Shown here one piece after another: positions 15,505-22,929 of a DNA stretch of 40,314 nucleotides. Origin of the DNA: Micromonospora phytophila. Lineage in GTDB: Bacteria; Actinomycetota; Actinomycetes; Mycobacteriales; Micromonosporaceae. How positions within the stretch are numbered: the stretch's first letter is position 1; the number at the start of each line of letters is the position of its first letter. Below the pieces are notes generated by a model, which worked only from the letters and a program-made list of their open reading frames with translations, searched no databases and was not told where the DNA came from. Position numbers and translations under genes: made by a program. The stretch covers positions 1 through 40,314 of the forward strand of contig NZ_JAMOKF010000016.1 in NCBI RefSeq assembly GCF_023656545.1. Reading direction: 5' to 3'.

Positions 15505-16533
15505 TCAGGCGGTCTTGCGGGGTGCCGCCTTCTTCTCCGCCGCCTTCTTCGCGGGCGCCTTGGCGGCCTTCTTCTCCGCCGTCTTCTTCGCGGCGGCCTT
15601 CTTGGCCGGCTCCGCCTTCTTCTCCGCCGCCTTCTTCTCGGCGGCCTTCTTCGCGGGTGCCTTCTTCGCCGGCGCCTTCGCCGCCTTCTGCGCCGACCGG
15701 GCCGCGGAGATCGGGGTCGGCTCACCGGCGCCGCCGGTCGCCGCCGCCGGCTCCCCACGGGCCGCCCGGGCCCGCTCCACGGAGGCCTTCAGCGCGGCCA
15801 TCAGGTCCACCGCCGCGGCCGGCGCCTCCTCGACCTCCTCCGGCTGGACCACCTCGCGGCCCTCCACCTTGGCGTCGATGACCTCCTGCAACGCGGCCCG
15901 GTAGTCGTCGGTGAAGGCGTCCGGCTGGAACTCACCGGCCATCGAGTCGATCAGCGAGCTGGCCATCGCCAGCTCCGGCGGGCGGACCTTGAGGTCCTCG
16001 TCGAGGAAGCCGAAGTCGGGCTGACGGATCTCATCGGGCCAGAGCATCGTGTTGAGCAGCAGCACGCCCTCGCGCACCCGGAGCGTGGCGAGCTGCTCCC
16101 GCTGGCGCAGGGCGACCTTGACGATCGCCACCCGCTCCGAGTCGGTGAGCGCGTCGCGCAGCAGCACGTACGGCTTGGTCGCCGCGCCCTCCGGCTCCAG
16201 GAAGTACGCCTTGTTGTAGAGGATCGGGTCGACCTGCTCGGCGGGGACGAACTCCAGCACGTCGATCGCCCGGGAGCTGGTCAGCGGCAGCTCGGCGAAG
16301 TCCTCGTCGGTGAGGATCACCATCTCGCCGCCGCCGATGTCGTAGCCCTTGGCGATGTCGTCGTAGGTGACCTCTTCGCCGCAGACCTGGCAGGTGCGCT
16401 TGTAGCGGATCCGGCCGCCGTCGGACCGGTGCACCTGGTGGAACCGGATGTCCTTTTCCTCGGTCGCCGAGTACAGCTTGACCGCGATCGAGACGAGGCC
16501 GAACGACACGGCTCCCTTCCAGATGGCCCGCAT
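15505..16533 (-). CDS. ku: Ku protein of bacterial non-homologous end joining
   Basis: 342 residues. The Ku core starts MRAIWKGAVSFGLVSIAVKL, with HQVHRSDGGRIRYKR and a CQVCGEEV segment. It binds broken DNA ends as a homodimer and recruits LigD. Residues 277-342 form a Lys/Ala/Pro tail of AKK, AEKK and APAKK repeats, a histone-H1-like extension known in some actinobacterial Ku proteins that increases DNA affinity. The start is the ATG at 16533 with GGGGAGAGGAG upstream. It diverges from the ligase gene across 65 bases. Confidence 0.95.
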   Translation of the reverse strand: MRAIWKGAVSFGLVSIAVKLYSATEEKDIRFHQVHRSDGGRIRYKRTCQVCGEEVTYDDIAKGYDIGGGEMVILTDEDFAELPLTSSRAIDVLEFVPAEQVDPILYNKAYFLEPEGAATKPYVLLRDALTDSERVAIVKVALRQREQLATLRVREGVLLLNTMLWPDEIRQPDFGFLDEDLKVRPPELAMASSLIDSMAGEFQPDAFTDDYRAALQEVIDAKVEGREVVQPEEVEEAPAAAVDLMAALKASVERARAARGEPAAATGGAGEPTPISAARSAQKAAKAPAKKAPAKKAAEKKAAEKKAEPAKKAAAKKTAEKKAAKAPAKKAAEKKAAPRKTA

Positions 16534-16598
16534 CCTCGTGCTCCTCTCCCCGGTACTGCTCAGCTTCGCAAAAGATCGAAGGCCACGCGAGCGCTTCC

Positions 16599-17561
16599 GT
16601 GCGCAAGTACAGTCAGAAGGTGCCCGGCGCGCCGCTCAAGCCGATGCTCGCGACCACCGGGCCGCTCCCGGCGGGTGCCGGCTGGGCGTACGAGTTCAAG
16701 TGGGACGGGGTCCGCGCGCTCGCCGACATCTCCGGCGGCCGGCAGCACCTGTACGCCCGCTCCGGCGTGGAGATCACCGCCGCCTACCCCGAGCTGGCCG
16801 GCCTGCCCGAGCAGGTGGGCGACGCGCTGCTCGACGGCGAGGTGGTGCTGCTCGGCGAGACCGGCCAGCCCTCGTTCACCGCCCTCGCCGAGCGGATGCA
16901 CGTGCGGGACCGGAACAAGGCCGCCCGGCTGGCGGCGGTCATGCCGGTGACGTACATGATCTTCGACCTGCTCCGGCTCGACGGCGACGACCTGACCGGC
17001 TGGCCGTACACCCGACGGCGGGAGGCCCTGGACGGCCTGGCGCTCGGCGGCGCCCGCTGGGCGGTGCCGCCGGTCTTCCCGGACGGCCCGGCCACCTACG
17101 AGGCCGCCGGCGAGCACGGGCTGGAGGGGGTGATGGCCAAGCGGGTCGACTCGGTCTACCGGGCCGGCGTGCGCTCGCCGGACTGGCTGAAGGTCAAGCT
17201 GGAGGTCACCGGCGACTTCGTGATCGGCGGCTGGCGGCCCGGGGCGCGCCGGATCGGCGGCCTGCTGGTCGGGGTGCCCGGCCCGGACGGGCGGCTCATC
17301 TACCGGGGTCGGGTCGGCGGTGGGATCGGCGCCGCGATCGAGCGGGAGCTGCTGCGCGAGCTGGAACCACTCCGGTCGGGGAACTCCCCGTTCTCCGGCG
17401 ACGTGCCGCGCGAGGATGCCCGGGGCGCGATCTGGGTAACACCCCGGGTCGTGGTGGAGGTGAAGTACGGCCAGCGCACCCCGGACGGGCGGCTGCGGTT
17501 CCCCCGGGTGCTCCGGCTGCGACCCGACAAGCCTCCGGAGGAGGTCGACGATGCCGGCTGA
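16599..17561 (+). CDS. ligD: ATP-dependent DNA ligase, stand-alone LigD ligase domain
   Basis: 320 residues. The nucleotidyltransferase motif I is EFKWDGVRA with Lys34 as the adenylated lysine; motif III LLDGEVVLL, the FDLLRLDG segment, motif IV LEGVMAKR and motif V DWLKVKLE follow, then an OB-fold C-terminal domain. No phosphoesterase or polymerase domain is fused, unlike the three-domain mycobacterial LigD. The start is GTG at 16599; the protein would otherwise begin at an internal ATG. The next gene, the polymerase domain, overlaps by 11 bases. Confidence 0.93.
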   Translation: MRKYSQKVPGAPLKPMLATTGPLPAGAGWAYEFKWDGVRALADISGGRQHLYARSGVEITAAYPELAGLPEQVGDALLDGEVVLLGETGQPSFTALAERMHVRDRNKAARLAAVMPVTYMIFDLLRLDGDDLTGWPYTRRREALDGLALGGARWAVPPVFPDGPATYEAAGEHGLEGVMAKRVDSVYRAGVRSPDWLKVKLEVTGDFVIGGWRPGARRIGGLLVGVPGPDGRLIYRGRVGGGIGAAIERELLRELEPLRSGNSPFSGDVPREDARGAIWVTPRVVVEVKYGQRTPDGRLRFPRVLRLRPDKPPEEVDDAG

Positions 17562-18468
17562 ACGGTTCCGGGTGGAGGTCGAGGGGCGCAAGCTGGAGCT
17601 GTCCAACCTGGACAAGGTGCTCTTTCCGGCGGCCGGGTTCACCAAGGGCGAGGTGATCGACTACTACACCCGGATCGCCCCGGTGCTCCTGCCGCACCTG
17701 GCCGACCGGGCGCTGACCCGGATCCGCTTCCCCAACGGCGTCGACGACAAGTCGTTCTTCGAGAAGAACGCCCCGGCCGCCACGCCGGACTGGGTGCGGG
17801 TCGAGACGCTGCCCGCGCCCGGGTCGACCAAGGGCCGGGAGACCATCGACTACGTGGTCGCCGACGACCTGCCCACCCTGGTCTGGCTGGCCAACCTCGC
17901 CGCGTTGGAGCTGCACACGCCGCAGTGGAAGGTCGGCGAGCACCCGGACATGATGGTCGTCGACCTGGACCCGGGCGCCCCGGCCGCGCTGCGGCAGTGC
18001 TGCCAGGTGGCGCTGCTGATGCGCGACCGGCTCGCCGACGACGGCATCGACAGCTACCCGAAGACGTCCGGGAAGAAGGGCATGCAGCTCTGCTGCCCGA
18101 TCGCCGGCACCCAGGACGCCGACGACGTCTCCGCCTACGCCAAGCGGATCGCGCAGGAGTTGGAGAAGGCACACCCGAAGTTGATCGTGTCGAAGATGGC
18201 GAAGAACCTGCGGCCGGGGAAGATCTTCATCGACTGGAGCCAGAACAACGCGGCGAAGACGACCGTGGCGCCGTACTCGCTGCGCGCGCAGTCCGTGCCG
18301 TCGGTCTCCACGCCGCTGACCTGGGACGAGGTGGAGGCGGGTGCGGCGGGGAAGCGGCCTGCGACGAAGCCGTACACGGCGACCGACGTGCTCACGCGGG
18401 TGGAGAAGCAGGGGGACCTGCTGGCCCCGCTGCTGGACGGCGGCCCGGAGCTTCCAGCCGGTTCGTAG
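17551..18468 (+). CDS. LigD-type polymerase/primase domain protein
   Basis: 305 residues, a single archaeo-eukaryotic primase-like PolDom. Catalytic residues are visible: His122 in LELHTP, Asp138 and Asp140 in VVDLDPG, the KTSGKKG phosphate-binding loop at 171-177, and Asp228 in IFIDWSQNN. The domain fills gaps and adds ribonucleotides at broken ends during NHEJ. It overlaps the ligase gene by 11 bases, so ligase and polymerase are made together. The nuclease (PE) domain of LigD is not encoded nearby. Confidence 0.93.
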   Translation: MPAERFRVEVEGRKLELSNLDKVLFPAAGFTKGEVIDYYTRIAPVLLPHLADRALTRIRFPNGVDDKSFFEKNAPAATPDWVRVETLPAPGSTKGRETIDYVVADDLPTLVWLANLAALELHTPQWKVGEHPDMMVVDLDPGAPAALRQCCQVALLMRDRLADDGIDSYPKTSGKKGMQLCCPIAGTQDADDVSAYAKRIAQELEKAHPKLIVSKMAKNLRPGKIFIDWSQNNAAKTTVAPYSLRAQSVPSVSTPLTWDEVEAGAAGKRPATKPYTATDVLTRVEKQGDLLAPLLDGGPELPAGS

Positions 18469-18534
18469 GTCGGCATCGGCGAAAGCGTCCGCGGCCCGAG
18501 ACAACCTTCTGTGACACCGCCACGTGTTAGGGGC

Positions 18535-18712
18535 GTGACCGACCAAACGCAACCACTGTCCCCGGCGGACCGGTCGTACGTCGCCTTCGTCGAGGTGGCC
18601 TGGCAGCGACATATCCGGCTGGCCATGCTCTGACCGGCGGCCGGTGGCGGGCCGAGGAACTGCTCCAGGACAGCCTGGTCAAGGTGTACGAGCGGCGGCG
18701 CGGCCGGCGCGG
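18535..18712 (+). pseudogene. Truncated, frameshifted SigE-family (ECF-like) sigma factor
   Basis: GTG at 18535 opens a frame reading VTDQTQPLSPADRSYVAFVE...RHIRLAML and then hits TGA at 18631. One base earlier, the frame LTGGRWRAEELLQDSLVKVY continues in register with sigma-70 region 2. A single C deletion in CTC-CTG-ACC explains this. After residue ~58 the sigma homology stops abruptly at about 18712, where a DUF2637 fragment begins in another frame. The start resembles other actinomycete SigE-like sigma factors with a region-2 RWRAEELLQD core. Upstream (about 18500-18534) promoter-like sequence remains. Not functional. Confidence 0.8.
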
Positions 18713-19436
18713 CGTCATTCACGCATGTCCACGACGTCGCCGCCGGGCACGGGCGGCCGGGCTGGCTGGCCTGGGCCGACGCGATCGTCCTGGAGTTGAT
18801 GTCGATCGCCGCCGGCCTGGAGTTGCGGCGCAAGCGGCGCCTGGGCAAGTCCGTCGTCTTCCCCGCCGCGGTGCTCGTGGTAGCGGTGTCGCTGTCGCTG
18901 GCGGCGCAGGTGGTGGAGGCGGAGGCGTCGGTGATCGGCTGGATCGCCGCCGCCGTGCCGGCCCTGGGCTTTCTGGCGATGGTGAAGATCGCCCTCGGCC
19001 GCGCCGACCCCACCGCACCCCGCTCGACCGACCAGCCAGTGCGGGCCGAGCCCGGACCGCCGCTAACTGTCGACGCATCGGTCCCGGACACACACCCGCC
19101 CGACCCCGCCGCCGCCACCGCGGTCCCGGACACCGCGACAGCGGTCCCCGCCGTCGCGGACCAACCATCGGCGGTCCCGGACCGCCCGGACCACGAGGCG
19201 GCGACAGGCGAGGGCGGTCCGGAGGTTGCCGCGTTGGTTCCGGCCGCGCGGGCCGCCGCCCGCGCCCTCACCGCCGAGGGGACATCGCTGTCCCGGACGG
19301 CCCTCGCCCGGCAGCTGCGCGCGGACGGGCACCAGTTGTCAAGGCCACCGCCTCCGCGCTCGTGCGCGTCCTGCGCGCCGAGGCCACCCCGCCCACACCG
19401 GACGTCACCGAGGAGGGCCGCATGACAGAAACCTGA
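18713..19436 (+). pseudogene. DUF2637 (SpdB-like transfer) protein remnant of an AICE
   Basis: Starting at TTC 18718 the frame reads FTHVHDVAAGHGRPGWLAWADAIV and then ELMSIAAGLELRR, the characteristic middle of DUF2637 membrane proteins encoded by integrative conjugative elements and linear plasmids of actinomycetes. The usual N-terminal membrane helix is missing, cut off by the sigma-factor junction. Two hydrophobic segments remain, followed by a long Ala/Pro/Asp linker and a winged-helix-like end. Near 19338 a frameshift moves the C-terminal VKATASALVRVLRAE stretch into another frame, which ends at 19434-19436. So it is both truncated and frameshifted. Confidence 0.8.
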
Positions 19437-19872
19437 ACTACGGCTTCTGTCAGACCCAGCCGCCGCTGTCAGACCAACTCGGGCGCCTGCTCAGCAAGCC
19501 CGCGACCTGACACAACCTGTCAGCGCGCCTGCGCCGACCGTCCGCCACCTCGCAGCGGCCGGTGCACGCGCCGCACTCACCCACATCTTCGACGTTGGAG
19601 CAACAACGATGATGTCGCAGTACAGCGATCACCTTCCTCGCCTGTCCCGTCACCGGCGAGACTCACACGCACTCTCATCGCATTCTCACACTGGATTCGG
19701 TGCGGCCCGCCGTGTAGGAGTCAGTGCGGATCTCCGTTCTACCGTCCGGCTTGATGCTGACCCCCAACCTGACCCCCCTCCTTCGCTCCCAGCCCAGGTC
19801 AGGGCCGCTCTCAGCAGAGGAATGCCGCTCCAGACACACCCTCGTGTATGGGGTGTCCCCCAGGGGCCGCCC
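19437..19872. other. Intergenic stretch of AICE remnant with repeated CTGTCAG motifs
   Basis: CTGTCAGAC occurs at 19447-19455 and 19466-19474, CTGTCAG at 19517-19523, and CTGAC at 19507-19511. The last two form an inverted pair (CTGAC-N7-GTCAG). A further inverted copy (ATGACAG) sits at the end of the DUF2637 remnant. The spacing suggests iteron-like or regulator-binding sites of the lost element. No gene is convincing in 19524-19872. Confidence 0.5.
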
Positions 19873-20102
19873 ATGCGTAAACAACAATCAACGGCGGATC
19901 CGCTGCTGCGGCTGCAGGCCAGCATCACCGCCCGCGACGACCGGCTGCTGGGCTGGCTCTACGACCACGGTGTGCTCACCACCGACCAGATCGCCGTCGC
20001 CCTGTTCCCGTCCCTGGACTTCACCCAACGCCGGCTACGCCGCCTCACGCTGCTGCGGGCGGTTGACCGGTTCCGGCCCAACAAGGCCGACGGAGGCGCG
20101 AG
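19873..20102 (+). pseudogene. Replication-relaxation family protein, N-terminal fragment
   Basis: The ATG at 19873 begins MRKQQSTADPLLRLQASITA, followed by DDRLLGWLYDHGVLTTDQIA and FPSLDFTQRRLRRLTLL. This is the N-terminal winged helix of replication-relaxation proteins (PF13814), which AICEs and plasmids carry for replication control. The match ends at about residue 76 (DRFRPNKADGGAS), where plus-strand homology stops and a minus-strand GNAT gene fragment begins. The full protein would be some 200 residues longer. An open frame happens to run on to 20142. Confidence 0.75.
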
Positions 20103-20237
20103 TGGGCAGGTGTTGGCGAACAGCGTGGCGTACAGCCAGTAGTCCGATGAACCCCGCAGCCTGATGTACGGCTCACCCAGCGCCAGCAGTTCCTCGAGGT
20201 CGGGGATGCGGTCGACCGTGAGCGGGGCGATGTTCAT
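20103..20237 (-). pseudogene. GNAT acetyltransferase N-terminal fragment
   Basis: On the minus strand the ATG at 20237 starts MNIAPLTVDRIPDLEELLALG, followed by EPYIRLRGSSDYWLYATLFANTCP, a pattern I associate with the first strand and helix of certain actinomycete GNAT acetyltransferases. Homology breaks off at the replication-relaxation junction near 20103, leaving only ~45 of ~150 residues. Its start overlaps the stop of the HUMPS-like gene (ATGA), so in the intact ancestor the two were translationally coupled. Family assignment is moderate because so little remains. Confidence 0.6.
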
Positions 20238-21088
20238 GAGCGATGTCCTTCGGTGAGTTCGATCGACGCGGCGAGGTCCCGTGCGGCGACGGCGGGGTCC
20301 AGGGAGTCGGTGACTCCGCGACCGACGACGAGGATGTCCCATGAGCGTCGTCGGCTGGCCTCAACGTCGGTGGGTTCGAAGCCGCCGGAGACCGCGACCG
20401 GCAGCTTGGTCCACGACCTGATGAGTTGTGCCTGGTCGAGGGGGTGGAAACCGGCTACGCCCAGGTCGATGTTCGTGGTGATGGCGAAGCCGTCGACTCC
20501 TGCGCGTTCCATGTCCTGCACCCAGCCTTGGATCAGCCGGCCCTCGGGCACGTCGATCATGATGGGGACGCCCAGGCGTCTGCTCGCCTCGACGGCTGCG
20601 GAGACGCTGGCGATGCTGGCGGGTCCGATGAGCAGCACGACGTCGGCTCCGGCCTCGGTCGCGAGAACCACCTGGTCGCGTCCCCAGTCTGCGGACATCA
20701 TCTCGGCGACAATCCACGCACCAGGGGTCCGCTGCTTGATAGCGCTGATGGCCCGGACGCCGACGCTCTTGATGAGCGGGTCGCCGATCTCGATGAATTG
20801 CACGCCAGCGCTGGCGGCGGCCTGCGCGACGGCGATGGCGTGGTCAATGTCGCGGACATCGAGCGCGACTTGAAGGGCGCGTCCGTCTCGGAGGCGCCGG
20901 AAGGCCTCCTTGCTGATGCCTGCGGCTGCGCTCGTGGCGATGTCGTGTCGGTCGAGCAGGTTGGCTTCAGTGCGAACGAGCCAGTCGGCCGAGGCGACGC
21001 CCTGGCTGATCAAGGCGGACTGGACGTTCGTGGGTAGCCGCAGGGCACCGGTGCGGATTTCTCGGAGCAGGCCGAAGAGGGCGCTGCG
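20234..21088 (-). CDS. HUMPS/orotidine-5'-phosphate decarboxylase-family protein (3-hexulose-6-phosphate synthase-like), 5' end unresolved
   Basis: The core ALQVALDVRDIDHAIAVAQA, FIEIGDPLIKSVG, WIVAEMMSADWG, GADVVLLIGPAS and LPVAVSGGFEP is a TIM-barrel hexulose-phosphate synthase/KGPDC-type enzyme; the DVRD and E/D/K positions of the active site are present. Ahead of the barrel is a ~65-residue helical segment (ALFGLLREIRTGALRLPT...). No ATG or GTG with a ribosome site fits the start of that segment; the open frame continues to 21334 through low-complexity sequence. Either an unusual start is used or the 5' end was lost at a junction near 21.09 kb. The predicted reaction is an aldol condensation or cleavage of a phosphosugar. 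Confidence 0.6.
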   Translation of the reverse strand, partial: RSALFGLLREIRTGALRLPTNVQSALISQGVASADWLVRTEANLLDRHDIATSAAAGISKEAFRRLRDGRALQVALDVRDIDHAIAVAQAAASAGVQFIEIGDPLIKSVGVRAISAIKQRTPGAWIVAEMMSADWGRDQVVLATEAGADVVLLIGPASIASVSAAVEASRRLGVPIMIDVPEGRLIQGWVQDMERAGVDGFAITTNIDLGVAGFHPLDQAQLIRSWTKLPVAVSGGFEPTDVEASRRRSWDILVVGRGVTDSLDPAVAARDLAASIELTEGHRS

Positions 21089-21294
21089 GGAGGAACCCGT
21101 GCCCCGGGACGACCGCTGACCGGTTGGTGGTCTCCCATCCAGCGACAGGCTGCTCGCGGCTCCACGGCCGCGGGCGGCTCTGGCTTGCCGTAGGCATGCC
21201 GGGGCCGGTGGCTGCCGCACGCCGCGCCGGGATGGCCCGGGTGGTCCCGGGCCGGTGGCTAGGGTGAGGCGAACCGACCGAAGGAGCGCCGTCG

Positions 21295-22032
21295 ATGACC
21301 GGCCTGCCCGCCACCGCCACCGCGCCGAACTCACCGCTGCTCACCTGGTGCGACGACGCGACCGGCGACAGGGTCGACCTGACCGCGCAACAGCTCGGCC
21401 GGTGGGCGGCCCGCAGCGCCGGGCTGCTCCGGGACGGCTGCGGGCTGCGCCCCGGCGACCGCGTCGCCGTACTGCTGCCACCGCACTGGCGCACCGCGGC
21501 CGTGCTGCTCGGCGCCTGGTCGGTCGGGCTGGCGGTGTCGTTCCGGCCGGAGGCCACCGCCGGGCTGCCAGTCCTCGAACCGGGCGGCGACCTGCCGTAC
21601 GACGCGGTCTTCGTGACCCCGGAACGCCTCGACGACTGGCTGGAGGACGTCCCCGAGGGGACGCACCGCTACCTCGTCGGCACCCGGCCCGCGCCGCTGG
21701 ACGACGTGCCCGCCGGCTGGCTCGACTGGTCCGCCGAGGTGCTCCGGCACCCCGACACGCCGCCCGACCACGCCTCGATCCGCCCGTCGGACCCGGCCAG
21801 CCCGGACGGCACCAGCTACGACGAGTGGGGGAGCGTCGCCCGGGAGTTGGCGGACCAGCTCGACCTGCGGGCGGGCGACCGGCTGCTCATCGACGCCGCC
21901 GAGCACGAGCAGCCGCTGAAGTGGCTGCTGGCACCGCTGTCCGTTGGCGCGTCCGTGGTGCTCTGCGCCAACCTCGACCCGGCCCGGCGGGACGCCCGGA
22001 TCGCCGCCGAGCAGGTCACCCGGGTCCTGTAG
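21295..22032 (+). CDS. TIGR03089-family protein
   Basis: 245 residues from the ATG at 21295, with GAAGGAG upstream. The sequence (SPLLTWCDDATGDRVDLTAQ, then CGLRPGDRVAVLLPPHWRTA and VGLAVSFRP) looks like the N-terminal part of an AMP-binding enzyme but lacks the P-loop, the AMP-binding and the C-terminal lid domains. That is the definition of the actinobacterial TIGR03089 family, of unknown function. Such proteins are encoded across the group as a single conserved gene. Intact here, although it lies between degraded genes. Confidence 0.88.
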   Translation: MTGLPATATAPNSPLLTWCDDATGDRVDLTAQQLGRWAARSAGLLRDGCGLRPGDRVAVLLPPHWRTAAVLLGAWSVGLAVSFRPEATAGLPVLEPGGDLPYDAVFVTPERLDDWLEDVPEGTHRYLVGTRPAPLDDVPAGWLDWSAEVLRHPDTPPDHASIRPSDPASPDGTSYDEWGSVARELADQLDLRAGDRLLIDAAEHEQPLKWLLAPLSVGASVVLCANLDPARRDARIAAEQVTRVL

Positions 22033-22034
22033 CG

Positions 22035-22054
22035 GTGCCTGGGACACCAGGCGC
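22035..22054 (+). terminator. Short hairpin after the TIGR03089 gene
   Basis: GCCTGG (22037-22042) pairs with CCAGGC (22047-22052) around the tetraloop GACA, extended by a wobble pair. It lies four bases past the stop. No U-tract follows. Confidence 0.5.
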
Positions 22055-22104
22055 TGGTCCGCCGGGTCCTCGGCGGCCGTTGCTTCGCCACTGGCCGCAA
22101 AGCG

Positions 22105-22134
22105 TTGAGCGATGGTACCGCTGGTAGTACCATC
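22105..22134 (+). promoter_or_regulatory. hicAB promoter overlapped by a palindromic operator
   Basis: TTGAGC (22105-22110), 17 bases, then TACCAT (22128-22133), with the hicA GTG six bases later. A perfect 8+8 inverted repeat GATGGTAC (22111-22118) / GTACCATC (22127-22134) covers the spacer and the -10 element. Type II antitoxins usually repress from such sites. Confidence 0.7.
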
Positions 22135-22139
22135 GGCCT

Positions 22140-22381
22140 GTGCCGTCCATAGCCAAGCTCGTTGAGGCGATGCGGAAGAACCAGCAGAACATCTCCTACA
22201 ACGATCTCTACGGGGTGTGCGAGCACTACTTCGGGAAGCCGCGGCAAGCTGGCACCTCCCACGCTGTGTTCAAGATGGGGTAGGCGACCCGCGCGTCAAT
22301 ATTCAGAACGACAAGGGCAAGGCCAAGGCGTACCAGGTACGGCAGGTGCTCAAGGCGATAGACAAGAAGGAGGCCATGTGA
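22140..22381 (+). pseudogene. hicA: HicA-family toxin, frameshifted
   Basis: GTG at 22140 reads VPSIAKLVEAMRKNQQNISY...GVCEHYFGKPRQAGTSHAVFKM and then hits TAG at 22281-22283. The remaining homology, GDPRVNIQNDKGKAKAYQV followed by RQVLKAIDKKEAM, continues in a different frame to the TGA at 22379. The double-stranded-RNA-binding-like HicA fold and the catalytic-type histidine (TSHAVFK) are in the first part, the beta strand and last helix in the second. A 4-base deletion in an ancestral ATG-CCN-TGG-GTA would explain it. The TGA overlaps the hicB ATG by one base, so the original operon order is kept. Toxin presumed inactive unless frameshifting occurs. Confidence 0.82.
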
Positions 22382-22725
22382 TGCATAACGAGTCCCGTCC
22401 AGACATCTCCCACTACACCTATCGCGTCACCTGGTCGGCCGAGGATCGCGAGTTTGTGGCCACCTGCGCCGAGTTTCCGTCTCTGTCGTGGCTGGCCTCT
22501 TCGCAGGTCGAGGCTTTGCAGGGGCTCCAGGATCTGTTGCGTGAAGTGATCGCGGACATGGAGGAGCAGGGCGAGCAGGTGCCGCAGCCGTTCGCTGAGC
22601 GCAGCTACTCAGGCAAGTTCAACCTGCGCGTCGGCGAGAGCCTGCACCGCGAGCTCGCCATCCAAGCCGCCGAGGACGGCATGAGCCTCAACCAGTACGT
22701 CCTACGAAAGCTCAGGGCGGCCTGA
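22381..22725 (+). CDS. hicB: HicB-family antitoxin
   Basis: 114 residues. Residues ~10-65 form the degraded RNase-H-like HicB fold (YTYRVTWSAEDREFVATCAE, then FPSLSWLASSQVEALQGLQD), and the C-terminal ~45 residues (FNLRVGESLHRELAIQAAED...LNQYVLRKL) are a ribbon-helix-helix DNA-binding domain. It would neutralise HicA by masking it and repress the operon via the palindrome at 22111-22134. The gene is intact although its toxin partner is broken, the expected order of decay for a toxin-antitoxin pair. Confidence 0.9.
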   Translation: MHNESRPDISHYTYRVTWSAEDREFVATCAEFPSLSWLASSQVEALQGLQDLLREVIADMEEQGEQVPQPFAERSYSGKFNLRVGESLHRELAIQAAEDGMSLNQYVLRKLRAA

Positions 22726-22821
22726 CCCAGCGGGGAGAGGCACCTGCCCGTCCGGGTGCATATCCGCCAGCCTCCTCGGCCTCCCTGCCGTCACCGGGCC
22801 ACGAGCCTGTCCCCAGGTCTG

Positions 22822-22850
22822 TTGCCGCCGCCATCGACGTGGTCTTATAC
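22822..22850 (+). promoter_or_regulatory. Candidate promoter of the metalloprotease gene
   Basis: TTGCCG (22822-22827), 17 bases, TTATAC (22845-22850). A transcript would start near 22857, giving a ~73-base leader with AAAGG before the ATG at 22930. Confidence 0.4.
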
Positions 22851-22929
22851 CGGGAAGACGACGTCATTGACCTGGTCATGGCAACCCCGCGTCGACTCCG
22901 CACCGCTCCATCCCCTGAAAGGTGCACCG

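Noticed and set aside
15505..15710. Short AAGAAG/GCC repeats that look like a CRISPR or microsatellite
   Set aside because: They encode the Lys/Ala tail of Ku in frame; no conserved repeat-spacer structure.
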